A DNA stretch of 64,000 bases from Spirillospora albida (GTDB lineage Bacteria > Actinomycetota > Actinomycetes > Streptosporangiales > Streptosporangiaceae), in NCBI RefSeq assembly GCF_000718255.1, contig NZ_JOFJ01000025.1, forward strand, positions 8,213 through 72,212, in the 5' to 3' direction. The position numbers and the translations under genes are program-made. The notes under the pieces are model-generated. The model did no database searches and was not told the origin of the DNA. It was given only the letters and a program-made list of their open reading frames with translations. Below, piece by piece: positions 9,505 to 17,226 of this stretch. Numbering within the stretch: the first letter of the stretch is position 1; each line of letters begins with the position of its first letter.

Positions 9505-9541
9505 AAGCTACCAAGGGCGCCATCCGCCCCCCAGTGGTTTT
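9505..9541 (-). promoter_or_regulatory. Candidate promoter of the ABC-F leader, possibly WhiB7/WblC type
   Basis: Minus strand: -10 TAGCTT (9505-9510), 17-bp spacer, weak -35 TGGGGG (9528-9533), and an AAAA run (9538-9541) four bases upstream of the -35. An AT patch directly upstream of a weak -35 is the known arrangement of WhiB7/WblC-dependent resistance promoters. The match is by eye. Confidence 0.4.
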
Positions 9542-9571
9542 CTCCCCGCCCCATGCGGGGCCGGCGACCGG

Positions 9572-11593
9572 TCAGTGGGAGGTCATGGCCTCGGAGCGCA
9601 GGTCGAAGACGGAGGTGGCCGGGGGAAGGGTGAAGCTGATGCGGGTGCCCTGGCCGGCGGGGTTGTCGCGGGCGGTGATGGTGCCGCCGTGCCGCTCCAC
9701 GATGCGCTTGCAGATCGCGAGGCCCAGGCCGGTACCGCCCCGGCCGGCGCCGCGGTGGGCGCGGTGGAAGTTGCCGAAGACGGCCTCGTGCTGGCCGGGG
9801 GGGATCCCGATGCCGTTGTCGGTGACGTCCACGCGGATCAGGCCGTCGTCCGTCGTCGAGCACTCCACCGTCAGATGCAGCGGGACGCCCGGCCGCGAGT
9901 ACTTGACCGCGTTGCCGATGATGTTGTCGAGGAGCTGGCGGAGCAGCACCGGGTCGGCGTGGACGGCGGGCAGGGCGCCGACCTCGAAGCGAGGCCGCGG
10001 GCCGCCGGCGGAGGCCGCCTGGTCGAGGCGGGCGGCGACGATGTCGCCGACGATGTCGCCGAGGCGGACGTCGGCGGGGGCCAGCGTGGCGTCCCGGGAC
10101 GTGGTGTAGGCGAGCAGGTCGTTGATCAGGTGGCGCATGCGGGCGGCGGCGCGGCGGATCCGGACGAGGCCGTCGCCGACCTCGGTCCCGGCGGGCTGGT
10201 CCTCCATCGCGTCCTCCAGCATCTCCGCCCAGCCGTCGATGGTGGTGAGGGGGTTGAGGAGGTCGTGGGCGACGACGCCGGCGAACGCCGCGAGCTCGTC
10301 GCGGTGGCGGCGCTCGGCGGTGACGTCGCGGAACACGATGACCGCCTGCTGTTCACCGGTCTCGTCGTCCGGCGGCATCAGGGTGGAGTTGACATTGATG
10401 ACGCGGCCGTCCGGGATGGCCGGGTTGCGCACCACGAGGTCCATGTTGTCGACCTCGTGGCCCTGCATCGCCAGGAGGTGCGGCATCTCCTCCGGCCCCA
10501 CGCGGGTGCCGTCCGGGTGGAACAGGCCGTAGAAGTCCGGAGTGCGGATGACGCCGGTCTGGTTGGTGAGGCCCAGGATCCCGGCGGTCGCGGAGTTGCG
10601 CAGGACGAACCGGCCCTGTGAGTCGACGACGCCGACGCCCTCCCGCATGGAGTCCAGGATCGCGCCCAGCGTCCGCGCCTGCGCGACGGCCTCGCGGCGG
10701 GCCTCGGTGGCCCGGACGGTCAGTTCCTCGCGCTCGGCGCGGCTCAGCGTGACGATCATGCCGACGACGCTGACCATGATGACGAACGCCTGCACGACGA
10801 GGGCGCGGGCGGCGTTGGACTCGATGCCGATGAAGGGGCCGCTGCCGTTGAGGGTGAACAGGACGGCCAGCGCGCCGACGCCGAGGCTGTGCAGGGTGAC
10901 GAACATGACGCCGCAGCGCATCGCCACCCACACCGTCATCGCGAGCAGGGAGAACGAGATGGGCAGGTGGTCGCTGCCGAAGACGATCCAGTAGGCCGCG
11001 ACGGACACGACGGCGATGGCGGCGCGCTCGGAGAGCCCCCGGCGGTCGACCATGATCGTCCGGCAGCGCCGGATCAGGCACAGCCCCGCTGAGCCGACCA
11101 GGATGATGCCGGCCGCGTTGCGGGCGAGCCAGACGGCAACGGCGGGCCAGGGCAGTGGATCGGCGAGCAGCCAGGTCCCGGCGGTGCCGAGGGCGGCGCT
11201 GAGGGCGGCGGCCGTCACGGCGGCGATCAGGAAGCAGCGCAGGTCCGCGAGGTGCTCCAGGGATGTGCGGCGCGCGTCGGGACACATGCGTTCGAACACA
11301 CGCACGAACAGCACCGCCTGGACGATGTTGACGCCGGCGTACATGAGGGCGAGCTGCACCGGCGCTCCGGTGGCGTAGTTGACGAGCCCCCCGGCCACGC
11401 CGATCGCGGCCATGTCCATGACCGGCCAGCGGCCGGGGCTGGACGCCAGCCACAGCACGGCGACGCCGGCGGCGGGCCACACCATGCTGAGGTTGGTCTC
11501 GTCCAGGATGGTGAGCCGGCCCGCCCATGCCGCCGCCACGTACAGCACGGTGAAGACGGCCGTGCGCAGCGTGTACGCGAGGGGTGCCGTCAT
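9572..11593 (-). CDS. Membrane sensor histidine kinase (MASE1-like, PAS, HisKA, HATPase)
   Basis: The 673-residue protein has about eight N-terminal membrane helices in a MASE1-like sensor (residues 5-300), a PAS domain (about 350-460, ILDSMREGVGVVDSQGRF), a HisKA dimer with the phospho-accepting His in VVAHDLLNPLTTIDGW, and a HATPase domain with DNIIGNAVKYSRPG, DNGIGIPPG and GGTGLGLAICKRIVERHGG. The ATG at 11593 overlaps the stop of the response regulator upstream, so the two are one translationally coupled operon. Signal unknown; there is no output domain in the partner. Confidence 0.88.
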   Translation of the reverse strand: MTAPLAYTLRTAVFTVLYVAAAWAGRLTILDETNLSMVWPAAGVAVLWLASSPGRWPVMDMAAIGVAGGLVNYATGAPVQLALMYAGVNIVQAVLFVRVFERMCPDARRTSLEHLADLRCFLIAAVTAAALSAALGTAGTWLLADPLPWPAVAVWLARNAAGIILVGSAGLCLIRRCRTIMVDRRGLSERAAIAVVSVAAYWIVFGSDHLPISFSLLAMTVWVAMRCGVMFVTLHSLGVGALAVLFTLNGSGPFIGIESNAARALVVQAFVIMVSVVGMIVTLSRAEREELTVRATEARREAVAQARTLGAILDSMREGVGVVDSQGRFVLRNSATAGILGLTNQTGVIRTPDFYGLFHPDGTRVGPEEMPHLLAMQGHEVDNMDLVVRNPAIPDGRVINVNSTLMPPDDETGEQQAVIVFRDVTAERRHRDELAAFAGVVAHDLLNPLTTIDGWAEMLEDAMEDQPAGTEVGDGLVRIRRAAARMRHLINDLLAYTTSRDATLAPADVRLGDIVGDIVAARLDQAASAGGPRPRFEVGALPAVHADPVLLRQLLDNIIGNAVKYSRPGVPLHLTVECSTTDDGLIRVDVTDNGIGIPPGQHEAVFGNFHRAHRGAGRGGTGLGLAICKRIVERHGGTITARDNPAGQGTRISFTLPPATSVFDLRSEAMTSH

Positions 11594-11970
11594 CGTTCCC
11601 CCTGCCCCCCGTCCGGCGGCAGGATCAACCGGAGCGCCCCGTGCAGGTCGTGCCGGCTGAACGGCTTCGGCAGGTGGCGGCAGCCGGTGGCGCGGATCCG
11701 GGCGATCACGTCGCCGGTCCACATCACGGTCACGAACACCGCCGGCAGGGTGGGGCGCACGGCCCGCAGCCGCTCAAGCAGCTGGACGCCGTCCATGTCG
11801 GGCAGGTCGTAGTCGATCACCGCCGCGTCCGGCAGGCCGTGGTACTCGACCGCGGTGAGCGCCTCGCCGGCGCTGCCGGCGGCCATGACGTGATGCCCGT
11901 CCTGGCGGACATGCCGGACGAGGAGCTCGCGCACGTCGCCTTCATCCTCGACCACGAGCAACCGGGCCAC
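11590..11970 (-). CDS. Single-domain response regulator
   Basis: A CheY-like receiver of 126 residues with no output domain. The acidic pocket is in VVEDEGDV, the phospho-accepting Asp is in IDYDLPDMDG, and the conserved Lys is in LPKPFSRHD. GTG at 11970 follows GGAGG at good spacing and removes a non-conserved Arg-rich extension. It precedes the kinase with a 4-bp overlap. It may pass phosphate on or act by protein contact. Confidence 0.88.
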   Translation of the reverse strand: MARLLVVEDEGDVRELLVRHVRQDGHHVMAAGSAGEALTAVEYHGLPDAAVIDYDLPDMDGVQLLERLRAVRPTLPAVFVTVMWTGDVIARIRATGCRHLPKPFSRHDLHGALRLILPPDGGQGER

Positions 11971-12013
11971 CGCACACCTCCTTCGTCCGGGACCTTCGGT
12001 GCGGCGCACCGCC

Positions 12014-13573
12014 TCAGAACCGGATCGTCCACCAGAGGACGCTGTCGCGATCGCTCCAGGAGGACGAGCCGATGACGCGCAGGCGCCACGTCCCCGAAGC
12101 GGGCTTCGTACCCTTTCGCACGGTGTACCTCACTGTCCGTGATCTGCCCCCGGGTACGTGGACCGAACCCAAGGCCGTCGCGGATCCGTCCGGGGCGACC
12201 AGGCGGAACCGCACCTTCGTGCCGCGCCAGGGCCGCACCCGGATCTCCACCGAGATGTCGCGGGTGGGGTGGCCCACCTGGCCCGTCACCGTCGTCCGGC
12301 CCGTCGCGGAGGGGGCCCGGCGGGTCAGGGTGAGCCGGGACGACCCGCGGTAGGTGCGGGGCGCGACGTAGCCGAGGCCGCCGCTGAACAGCAGCCGGTT
12401 CGCCGACCCGGTCCCCGCCGACTTCACGGCGCCGGACGTCGCCGCCCCGACGAGCGCGCCGCGGACCGTCGCGGGGGACGCGTACGGATGCGCCTTCAGG
12501 TACAGCGCCGCCGCGCCCGCCGCATGCGGCGCGGCCATGGACGTCCCGCTCATCGCCGCCGTCGCGGTGGTGGAGCCGTACCCGGCGGACGCGATGTCCA
12601 CCCCGGGGGCGAAGAGGTCGAGGCAGGGGCCGGTGTTGGAGAACGGGGCGCGCCGGTCGTCGCGGTCGGACGCGCCGACCGTGATGGCCTCCGGCGTCCG
12701 CGCGGGCGAGACCTCGCAGGCGTCGATGTCCTCGTTCCCGGCCGCGACGGTGTAGACGATCCCGGCCCGGATGGACCGGCGGACCGCGTCGTCCAGCACG
12801 GCGGACGCCTCGGACCCCAGGCTCATGTTCGCCACGGCGGGACGCTTCGCGTGCGCGGTGACCCAGTCGATCCCCGCGATCACATCCGACAGCAGCCCCG
12901 ACCCGTCGCATCCCAGGACCCGCACCGAGTACAGCCGGACGGACTTGGCCACGCCCCAGCGGGTGCCGCCGACCGTCCCGGCGACATGGGTGCCGTGGCC
13001 GTTGCAGTCCTGCCCCTGCCACCCGTCGCCCACGGCGTCGAACCCGACCCGGGCGCGACCGCCGAAATCGGTGTGGGAGGTGCGGATGCCGGTGTCCAGG
13101 ATGTACGCGGACACGCCCGACCCCTGCGACGCGTAGCCGTAGGACCTGTCGACGGGCAGGGTCCGCTGGTCCATCCGGTCGAGCCCCCACCCCGGCGAGG
13201 TCTGCGTGTCGGCGAGGCGCACACGGGCGTCCCGCTCCACATAGGCCACGGACGGGTCGGACGCCAGGGCCCGCGCCTGCGCGGCCGACGCCCGCACCGC
13301 GAACCCGGGCAGCGCCGACGAGAACACCCGCTCGGCCTGCCCGCCGCGCCGCCGCGTGACCGCCAGCGCCTGCTCCTCGGCCGCGGCGGCCGTCGGCGCC
13401 ACGGCGTCCTTGAGGACCACGACGTACCGCCCGGGGACGGGCTCCGACGCGGACGCGGCCGCATCCGGCACGCCGGAGGCGGCCTCCGCCACCGGAACAC
13501 CTGCCACGGCGGCCGCGGCGGCCAGTACCGCGGCCGCCGTCGCCACCCGCCCGAACCCGCCGATCACGATCAC
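12014..13573 (-). CDS. Secreted subtilisin-like serine protease (S8) with inhibitor I9 propeptide
   Basis: The 519-residue preproenzyme starts at GTG 13573 (GGAAGG upstream) and has a signal peptide ending near VPVAEAA, an I9 propeptide (PVPGRYVVVLKDAV to YVERDARV), and a peptidase S8 domain. The triad is visible: Asp in ILDTGIRTSHTDF, His in NGHGTHVAGT, Ser in GTSMAAPHAAGAAAL. The C-terminal 110 residues form a beta-rich P/PPC-like domain (GTWRLRVIGSSSW). It is likely exported and self-processed. No link to the adjacent kinase is evident. Confidence 0.93.
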   Translation of the reverse strand: MIVIGGFGRVATAAAVLAAAAAVAGVPVAEAASGVPDAAASASEPVPGRYVVVLKDAVAPTAAAAEEQALAVTRRRGGQAERVFSSALPGFAVRASAAQARALASDPSVAYVERDARVRLADTQTSPGWGLDRMDQRTLPVDRSYGYASQGSGVSAYILDTGIRTSHTDFGGRARVGFDAVGDGWQGQDCNGHGTHVAGTVGGTRWGVAKSVRLYSVRVLGCDGSGLLSDVIAGIDWVTAHAKRPAVANMSLGSEASAVLDDAVRRSIRAGIVYTVAAGNEDIDACEVSPARTPEAITVGASDRDDRRAPFSNTGPCLDLFAPGVDIASAGYGSTTATAAMSGTSMAAPHAAGAAALYLKAHPYASPATVRGALVGAATSGAVKSAGTGSANRLLFSGGLGYVAPRTYRGSSRLTLTRRAPSATGRTTVTGQVGHPTRDISVEIRVRPWRGTKVRFRLVAPDGSATALGSVHVPGGRSRTVRYTVRKGTKPASGTWRLRVIGSSSWSDRDSVLWWTIRF

Positions 13574-13644
13574 CGCCGCCTTCCCATGGCCTCTGAAGGG
13601 AGGTCCCTCCGATCGGCCCGGCGGGCGGAAACCTGAGCGGAACG

Positions 13645-13672
13645 CTACACAGCCCGGCGGATCCGCCGATGG
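13645..13672 (+). promoter_or_regulatory. Weak sigma-28-like promoter candidate
   Basis: CTACA (13645-13649), 15 bp, GCCGATGG (13665-13672). The -10 is a perfect match to the window's flagellar-type motif; the -35 is only partial. It is 43 bp upstream of the small gene at 13716. Confidence 0.35.
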
Positions 13673-13715
13673 GAGACGGTGACGACCGTCAACGGGACGA
13701 ACAGGGGGACCGGCC

Positions 13716-13892
13716 ATGGATCCGCAGACCGCGCACGACACCGATCGTCTTCGCGCCCTCGCCGCCGAGTTCACCGACTGGCGGGTCGGCCACGGCGGCT
13801 CCGGCCTGTGGTGGGCCGTCCGGCACAACGACCTGGTCCGGGAGCCGACCCCCGAGATCCTCCGCGACCGCCTCCGCGAGCTCGCGACCTGA
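13716..13892 (+). CDS. Small conserved-type hypothetical protein (58 residues)
   Basis: A short gene encoding MDPQTAHDTDRLRALAAEFT followed by a Trp-rich middle (WRVGHGGSGLWWAV) and an Arg/Leu-rich end (EILRDRLRELAT). It starts at ATG and stops 14 bases before a perfect terminator hairpin. Many actinomycetes carry similar small Trp-containing proteins next to XRE/DUF397-type regulators, but I cannot name a family or role with confidence. Confidence 0.6.
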   Translation: MDPQTAHDTDRLRALAAEFTDWRVGHGGSGLWWAVRHNDLVREPTPEILRDRLRELAT

Positions 13893-13905
13893 TCGCGGGC
13901 GCCCG

Positions 13906-13940
13906 AAGCCCGTCCGCCGGTTCACGGCGGACGGGCTTTT
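13906..13940 (+). terminator. Rho-independent terminator
   Basis: A perfect 14-bp stem (13906-13919 with 13925-13938, arm AAGCCCGTCCGCCG), a 5-nt loop, and a T-run. It ends the small gene at 13716 and may also serve the minus-strand gene ending at 13979. Confidence 0.85.
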
Positions 13941-13978
13941 CCCCTGCCCGCGCCGGCAGGGCCTTTCGGCGCCCCGGG

Positions 13979-14512
13979 TCAGGGCGCCGGCCGGCGGCGG
14001 CGTGCCGTCCGGCGGACGGTGACGGCGACCGGCGGGACCACCGCCGCGCCGGCGAGCATCGCCAGGACGAGCGGGGCCACCGCGGCCGGCTCGGGCGCCT
14101 CCGCGTCCGCCAGGATCGGCCGAGGTTCCGGGGCCGCCTCCTCCAGGGGTTCCTCAGCGGCCGTACCGGGTGCCTCCGCCGCGCGCAGCCCGAACGCGGG
14201 CGGCCGCAGCGGGACCGGGAGGCCGGTGATGGGGCGCGGCTCAGGGGCCATGGGCCAGTCCATCAGCGGGATGGACGGGTCCGGGCAGCGCCGCGCGGCG
14301 CCGGACCGGCCCGCGACCGTGCCGTGGCGGGTCCCGGACGCGCCGTCCGGCACCCTGATCCGGACGGCGCGCGCCCAGGGCTCCCCGGCCGGGCATGCCG
14401 GGGCGGCGGCCGGAGCGGCCGCGGCGTGCGAGGCCGCCGAGGCGTGCGAGGGTGCGAGGGCGGGCAGCAGGGCCGCTGCGATCAGCAAGGGTGCTAGGGC
14501 TGGACGTGTCAT
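13979..14512 (-). CDS. Putative secreted, membrane-anchored Ala/Pro-rich protein
   Basis: The 177-residue product has an N-terminal signal peptide (about residues 1-28), a short Cys-containing region (ACPAGEPWARAVRIRV), a Pro/Glu/Ala-rich middle, and a C-terminal hydrophobic helix followed by an Arg-rich tail (RRTARRRRPAP). The end resembles a cell-surface anchor with a positive stop, though no LPXTG motif is present. Only two Cys are left in the mature part. No family recognised. Confidence 0.6.
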   Translation of the reverse strand: MTRPALAPLLIAAALLPALAPSHASAASHAAAAPAAAPACPAGEPWARAVRIRVPDGASGTRHGTVAGRSGAARRCPDPSIPLMDWPMAPEPRPITGLPVPLRPPAFGLRAAEAPGTAAEEPLEEAAPEPRPILADAEAPEPAAVAPLVLAMLAGAAVVPPVAVTVRRTARRRRPAP

Positions 14513-14619
14513 GACCTTGGTGTGGGACGGGGAAAGTCGAGCCCTCATCCCACCGGGTGCGGCGCCGCCGCGATACCGGGACACGGCCGATTTGGCGCAA
14601 TCATTGCCCGCGCGAGAGA

Positions 14620-14657
14620 GAAGGCGCCGTCTCCCTGGGAAGGGGGACGGCGCCTTC
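14620..14657 (-). terminator. Terminator of the chemotaxis operon
   Basis: A perfect 12-bp stem (14620-14631 with 14646-14657, arm GAAGGCGCCGTC) lies 12 bases past the stop of the last chemotaxis gene at 14670. Confidence 0.75.
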
Positions 14658-14669
14658 GTGCGGCCGCGC

Positions 14670-15149
14670 TCAACCCGCGAGCGACAGCCAGAACCGGCCG
14701 GTGCCGTACCCGCCGATCTCGACCGAGAGGTCGAGGCGGGCGCCCAGCGCGAGGAGCCGGGCGGTGGCGTCCTGCGGCGGGACCTCACCGGGCATGAAGG
14801 TCTGGTGGAGCTTCAGGTGCGGCAGGTCCAGGTTGTTGAGCGTGCTGGCGAAGATGTTCAGCACCTCGCGGACGTTGTCCGCGAGCATCGGGCTCAGCTC
14901 GCCGTCCTCGACCGCCGCCTCGGCCCCGCCCTTGGGGATGAGGCCGATGGCGGCGCCCGCGAAGGCGGCGAGCGGCAGGTCGAGACCGGCCACCGCCGTC
15001 AGCTGCTTGGCGTTGTCGACGTACAGGGCGACGACGGCGAGACGGAGGTCGTCGGCCACGCACGGGTCGGTGACGCCGACCGTGACCGGCCGTCCGAGGA
15101 GGTCCTCGAACAGGTCCCTGATGTTTTTGGGAACGGGAATGGACGACAT
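14670..15149 (-). CDS. CheC/CheX-family chemotaxis protein
   Basis: The 159-residue protein resembles CheC/CheX/FliY-type proteins that dephosphorylate CheY-P. It has one helix with the pattern ELSPMLADNVREVLNIFAST, close to the family's E-x-x-N active-site motif, and GAAIGLIPKGGAEAAVEDGE before it. ATG at 15149 removes a non-conserved extension. It is the last gene of the cheB operon, just after a CheY, suggesting it acts on that CheY. Confidence 0.75.
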   Translation of the reverse strand: MSSIPVPKNIRDLFEDLLGRPVTVGVTDPCVADDLRLAVVALYVDNAKQLTAVAGLDLPLAAFAGAAIGLIPKGGAEAAVEDGELSPMLADNVREVLNIFASTLNNLDLPHLKLHQTFMPGEVPPQDATARLLALGARLDLSVEIGGYGTGRFWLSLAG

Positions 15150-15157
15150 GGCTTGCC

Positions 15158-15520
15158 TCACCCCAGGATCGGGCTCAGGACGTCGGAGAACGTCTCGGCC
15201 GTGAACGGCTTGGTGATCAGGAAGAGTGCGCCGGCGTCCTCCGCCATCTTGCGCATCTCGTCGGTGCCCTCGGAGGTGACGAAGCCGAACGGCACGTTCA
15301 CCCCGCCGGCGCGAAGCGCCCGCAGGCACTCGATACCGGTCATCTCAGGCATGTTCCAGTCCGACAGGACGAGGTCGGGCTTCTCGTCCGCGACCATGTC
15401 GTGGGCCTGCCGGCCGTCGGCGGCCTCGACCAGGTCGTGGCCGTCGAAGCCGGCCTGGCGGAGCGTGCGGGTGACGATCTGCCGCATGACCCGGCTGTCG
15501 TCGGCGATGAGGATCTTCAT
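15158..15520 (-). CDS. cheY: CheY-like response regulator
   Basis: A 120-residue receiver domain with the acidic pair in LIADDSRVMR, the phospho-accepting Asp in LVLSDWNMPEMTGIE, a Thr-equivalent in FVTSEGTDEM and the Lys in FLITKPFTAE. No output domain. It sits between the two CheX/CheC-type genes in the cheB operon. One of two CheY paralogues here; which one binds FliM is unknown. Confidence 0.9.
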   Translation of the reverse strand: MKILIADDSRVMRQIVTRTLRQAGFDGHDLVEAADGRQAHDMVADEKPDLVLSDWNMPEMTGIECLRALRAGGVNVPFGFVTSEGTDEMRKMAEDAGALFLITKPFTAETFSDVLSPILG

Positions 15521-15536
15521 CGAATCAGGTCCTTTC

Positions 15537-15998
15537 CTACGCGGCTTTGCTCGCCCAGACGCTCACGGCGATGGGCTCCGATTGCCAGACGCCCTGAAGT
15601 CGGCAGACCTCGACGGCGGAGGGGTACTTGCTGGATTGCGGCTGTCCGCCGGTGATGACGTGCGGGAGGGAGAGCAGGCAGCCGTCCGGCAGCAGGCTCT
15701 TGACGTTCCCGCCGATCACGTTGACGAGCTCGCCGACGGCGTCGGCGACGTCGTCGCCGGTGACCTCGCCGGCCTCGATGCCCAGCAGGGCGGAGGCGGC
15801 CTGGCGGGACGCCTCGTGCGAGCAGGTGATGACGACGTGGCCGTCCCACGGGCCGCTGACGGAGATCGACGCGGCGACGTCGCTGGGAAGGGCGTCCTCG
15901 GGCACCGTGAGGAGCGGGTTGAGGCCCTCCGGGTCGAGGTAGGACTGCCACACCTGTTCGGTGATGGTCTGCAGGTCTTCGAGGGTGGGTGAGGTCAT
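15537..15998 (-). CDS. cheX: CheX-family CheY-P phosphatase-like protein
   Basis: The 153-residue protein has a CheX domain with the motif VADAVGELVNVIGGNVKSLL, which includes the E-x-x-N pair used by CheX to attack CheY-P, and GCLLSLPHVITG afterwards. Length fits CheX. The ATG at 15998 overlaps the stop of the CheY upstream by four bases, an arrangement that suggests a matched CheY/phosphatase pair. Confidence 0.85.
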   Translation of the reverse strand: MTSPTLEDLQTITEQVWQSYLDPEGLNPLLTVPEDALPSDVAASISVSGPWDGHVVITCSHEASRQAASALLGIEAGEVTGDDVADAVGELVNVIGGNVKSLLPDGCLLSLPHVITGGQPQSSKYPSAVEVCRLQGVWQSEPIAVSVWASKAA

Positions 15999-16381
15999 GA
16001 GGTGGTTCCACTCGGGACGAGGCCCATCAGGGCCAGCTTCTCGGTGATGGCATCGGGCGTGAACGGCTTGATGACGTACTCGTGGGCGCCGGCGGCGAGG
16101 GCCCGGACGATCTGCCCGTGCTCACTCTCCGTGGTGACCATCATCAGCGTCATCTGCCGGAAGCGCTCGTCCGCACGGACGGCGGTGACGAACTCCAGGC
16201 CGTTCATCTCCGGCATGTTCCAGTCGATGAGGGCCACTTTCGGCACCTCGTCAAGTGATTCCAGGGTCTCCATGGCCTCTCTGCCGTTTCCGGCTTCGTG
16301 GACCTCGAACCCCAGCTGCGTGACGATTCGGCGCAGGATCAGACGCATCGCGCGAGAATCGTCGATCACCATGGCGTGCAC
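15995..16381 (-). CDS. cheY: CheY-like response regulator
   Basis: A 128-residue receiver with MVIDDSRAMRLILRRI, the acceptor Asp in VALIDWNMPEMNGLEF, a Thr in MVTTESEHGQ and the Lys in YVIKPFTPDA. The start is GTG at 16381 (AAGGGGG upstream) or ATG at 16372. Translationally coupled to cheX and four bases after cheR. Sequence is closely related to the second CheY of the operon. Confidence 0.9.
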   Translation of the reverse strand: MHAMVIDDSRAMRLILRRIVTQLGFEVHEAGNGREAMETLESLDEVPKVALIDWNMPEMNGLEFVTAVRADERFRQMTLMMVTTESEHGQIVRALAAGAHEYVIKPFTPDAITEKLALMGLVPSGTTS

Positions 16382-16385
16382 CGCG

Positions 16386-17222
16386 TCACCCCCTTCCCAT
16401 TGCGTTCACGGGCGCGCCGGCCGCGGCGCGCGGACGGTACGCGGACGCGCGCCCGGCCACGACGCGGTCGAACCCGTCGTCGATTCCGATGGTGGTCTCG
16501 GCCGCTCCGAGGAACAGCCAGCCGTCGGGCCGCATGAGGCGACGAATGCCCCGCAGCACCGCACGCTTTGTCTCGATGTCGAAGTAGATAAGGACGTTCC
16601 GGAGGAACACGACATCGAACGGTTGGGCCGACGGCAGCGGTGCCGCCAGGTTCAGCTTCTGGAAGGTGATCTTGCGGCGCAGCGCCTCGGACACCTCCCA
16701 TTCGGTGCCCGCCCGGTGGAAGTACTTCACCAGCAGCGGGACGGGCAGCCCTCGGTTGACCTCGAGCTGCGAGTACCTGCCCGCCTTGGCGCGTTCCAAC
16801 ATCTCGGACGAGATGTCCGTGGCGTGGATCTCGTACGGCATCCCCGCGTCCTCCAGCAGCATCGAGAGCCCGTAGGGCTCCTGGCCGCTGGAGCACGCCG
16901 CCGACCACACCCGCAGCCGGTGCGCGGGCGACCGCTGCGCCCGCATCTCCGGCAGCACGACGTCGGTGAGCGCGGTGAACGGCTCCCGGTCCCGCATCCA
17001 CGACGTCTCGTTGGTGGTCAGCGCGTCCACGATCTGCTCGGCGAGCGCGCGCTCCCGCTGCGCCCGCGCGACGAACGCCGACACGCTGTCGGTGCCCGCG
17101 CGCCGCGACAGCGGCAGCAGCCGCGCCTCGACCAGGTACTCCTTACCGGTGTCGAGGACGATCGCCGCCTCTCGTCTGACGAGTCCGCTGACGAACGCGA
17201 ACTCCTGGGTCGTCAGGGCCAT
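16386..17222 (-). CDS. cheR: CheR, chemoreceptor glutamate methyltransferase
   Basis: CheR transfers methyl groups from S-adenosylmethionine to glutamates of MCPs. The 278-residue protein has the all-alpha N-terminal domain and the C-terminal Rossmann methyltransferase with VWSAACSSGQEPYGLSMLLE (cofactor loop) and VFLRNVLIYFD. ATG at 17222 has GAGG upstream and matches the usual start. It follows cheB by 4 bp, so adaptation enzymes are co-expressed. Confidence 0.94.
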   Translation of the reverse strand: MALTTQEFAFVSGLVRREAAIVLDTGKEYLVEARLLPLSRRAGTDSVSAFVARAQRERALAEQIVDALTTNETSWMRDREPFTALTDVVLPEMRAQRSPAHRLRVWSAACSSGQEPYGLSMLLEDAGMPYEIHATDISSEMLERAKAGRYSQLEVNRGLPVPLLVKYFHRAGTEWEVSEALRRKITFQKLNLAAPLPSAQPFDVVFLRNVLIYFDIETKRAVLRGIRRLMRPDGWLFLGAAETTIGIDDGFDRVVAGRASAYRPRAAAGAPVNAMGRG

Positions 17223-17226
17223 CGCA

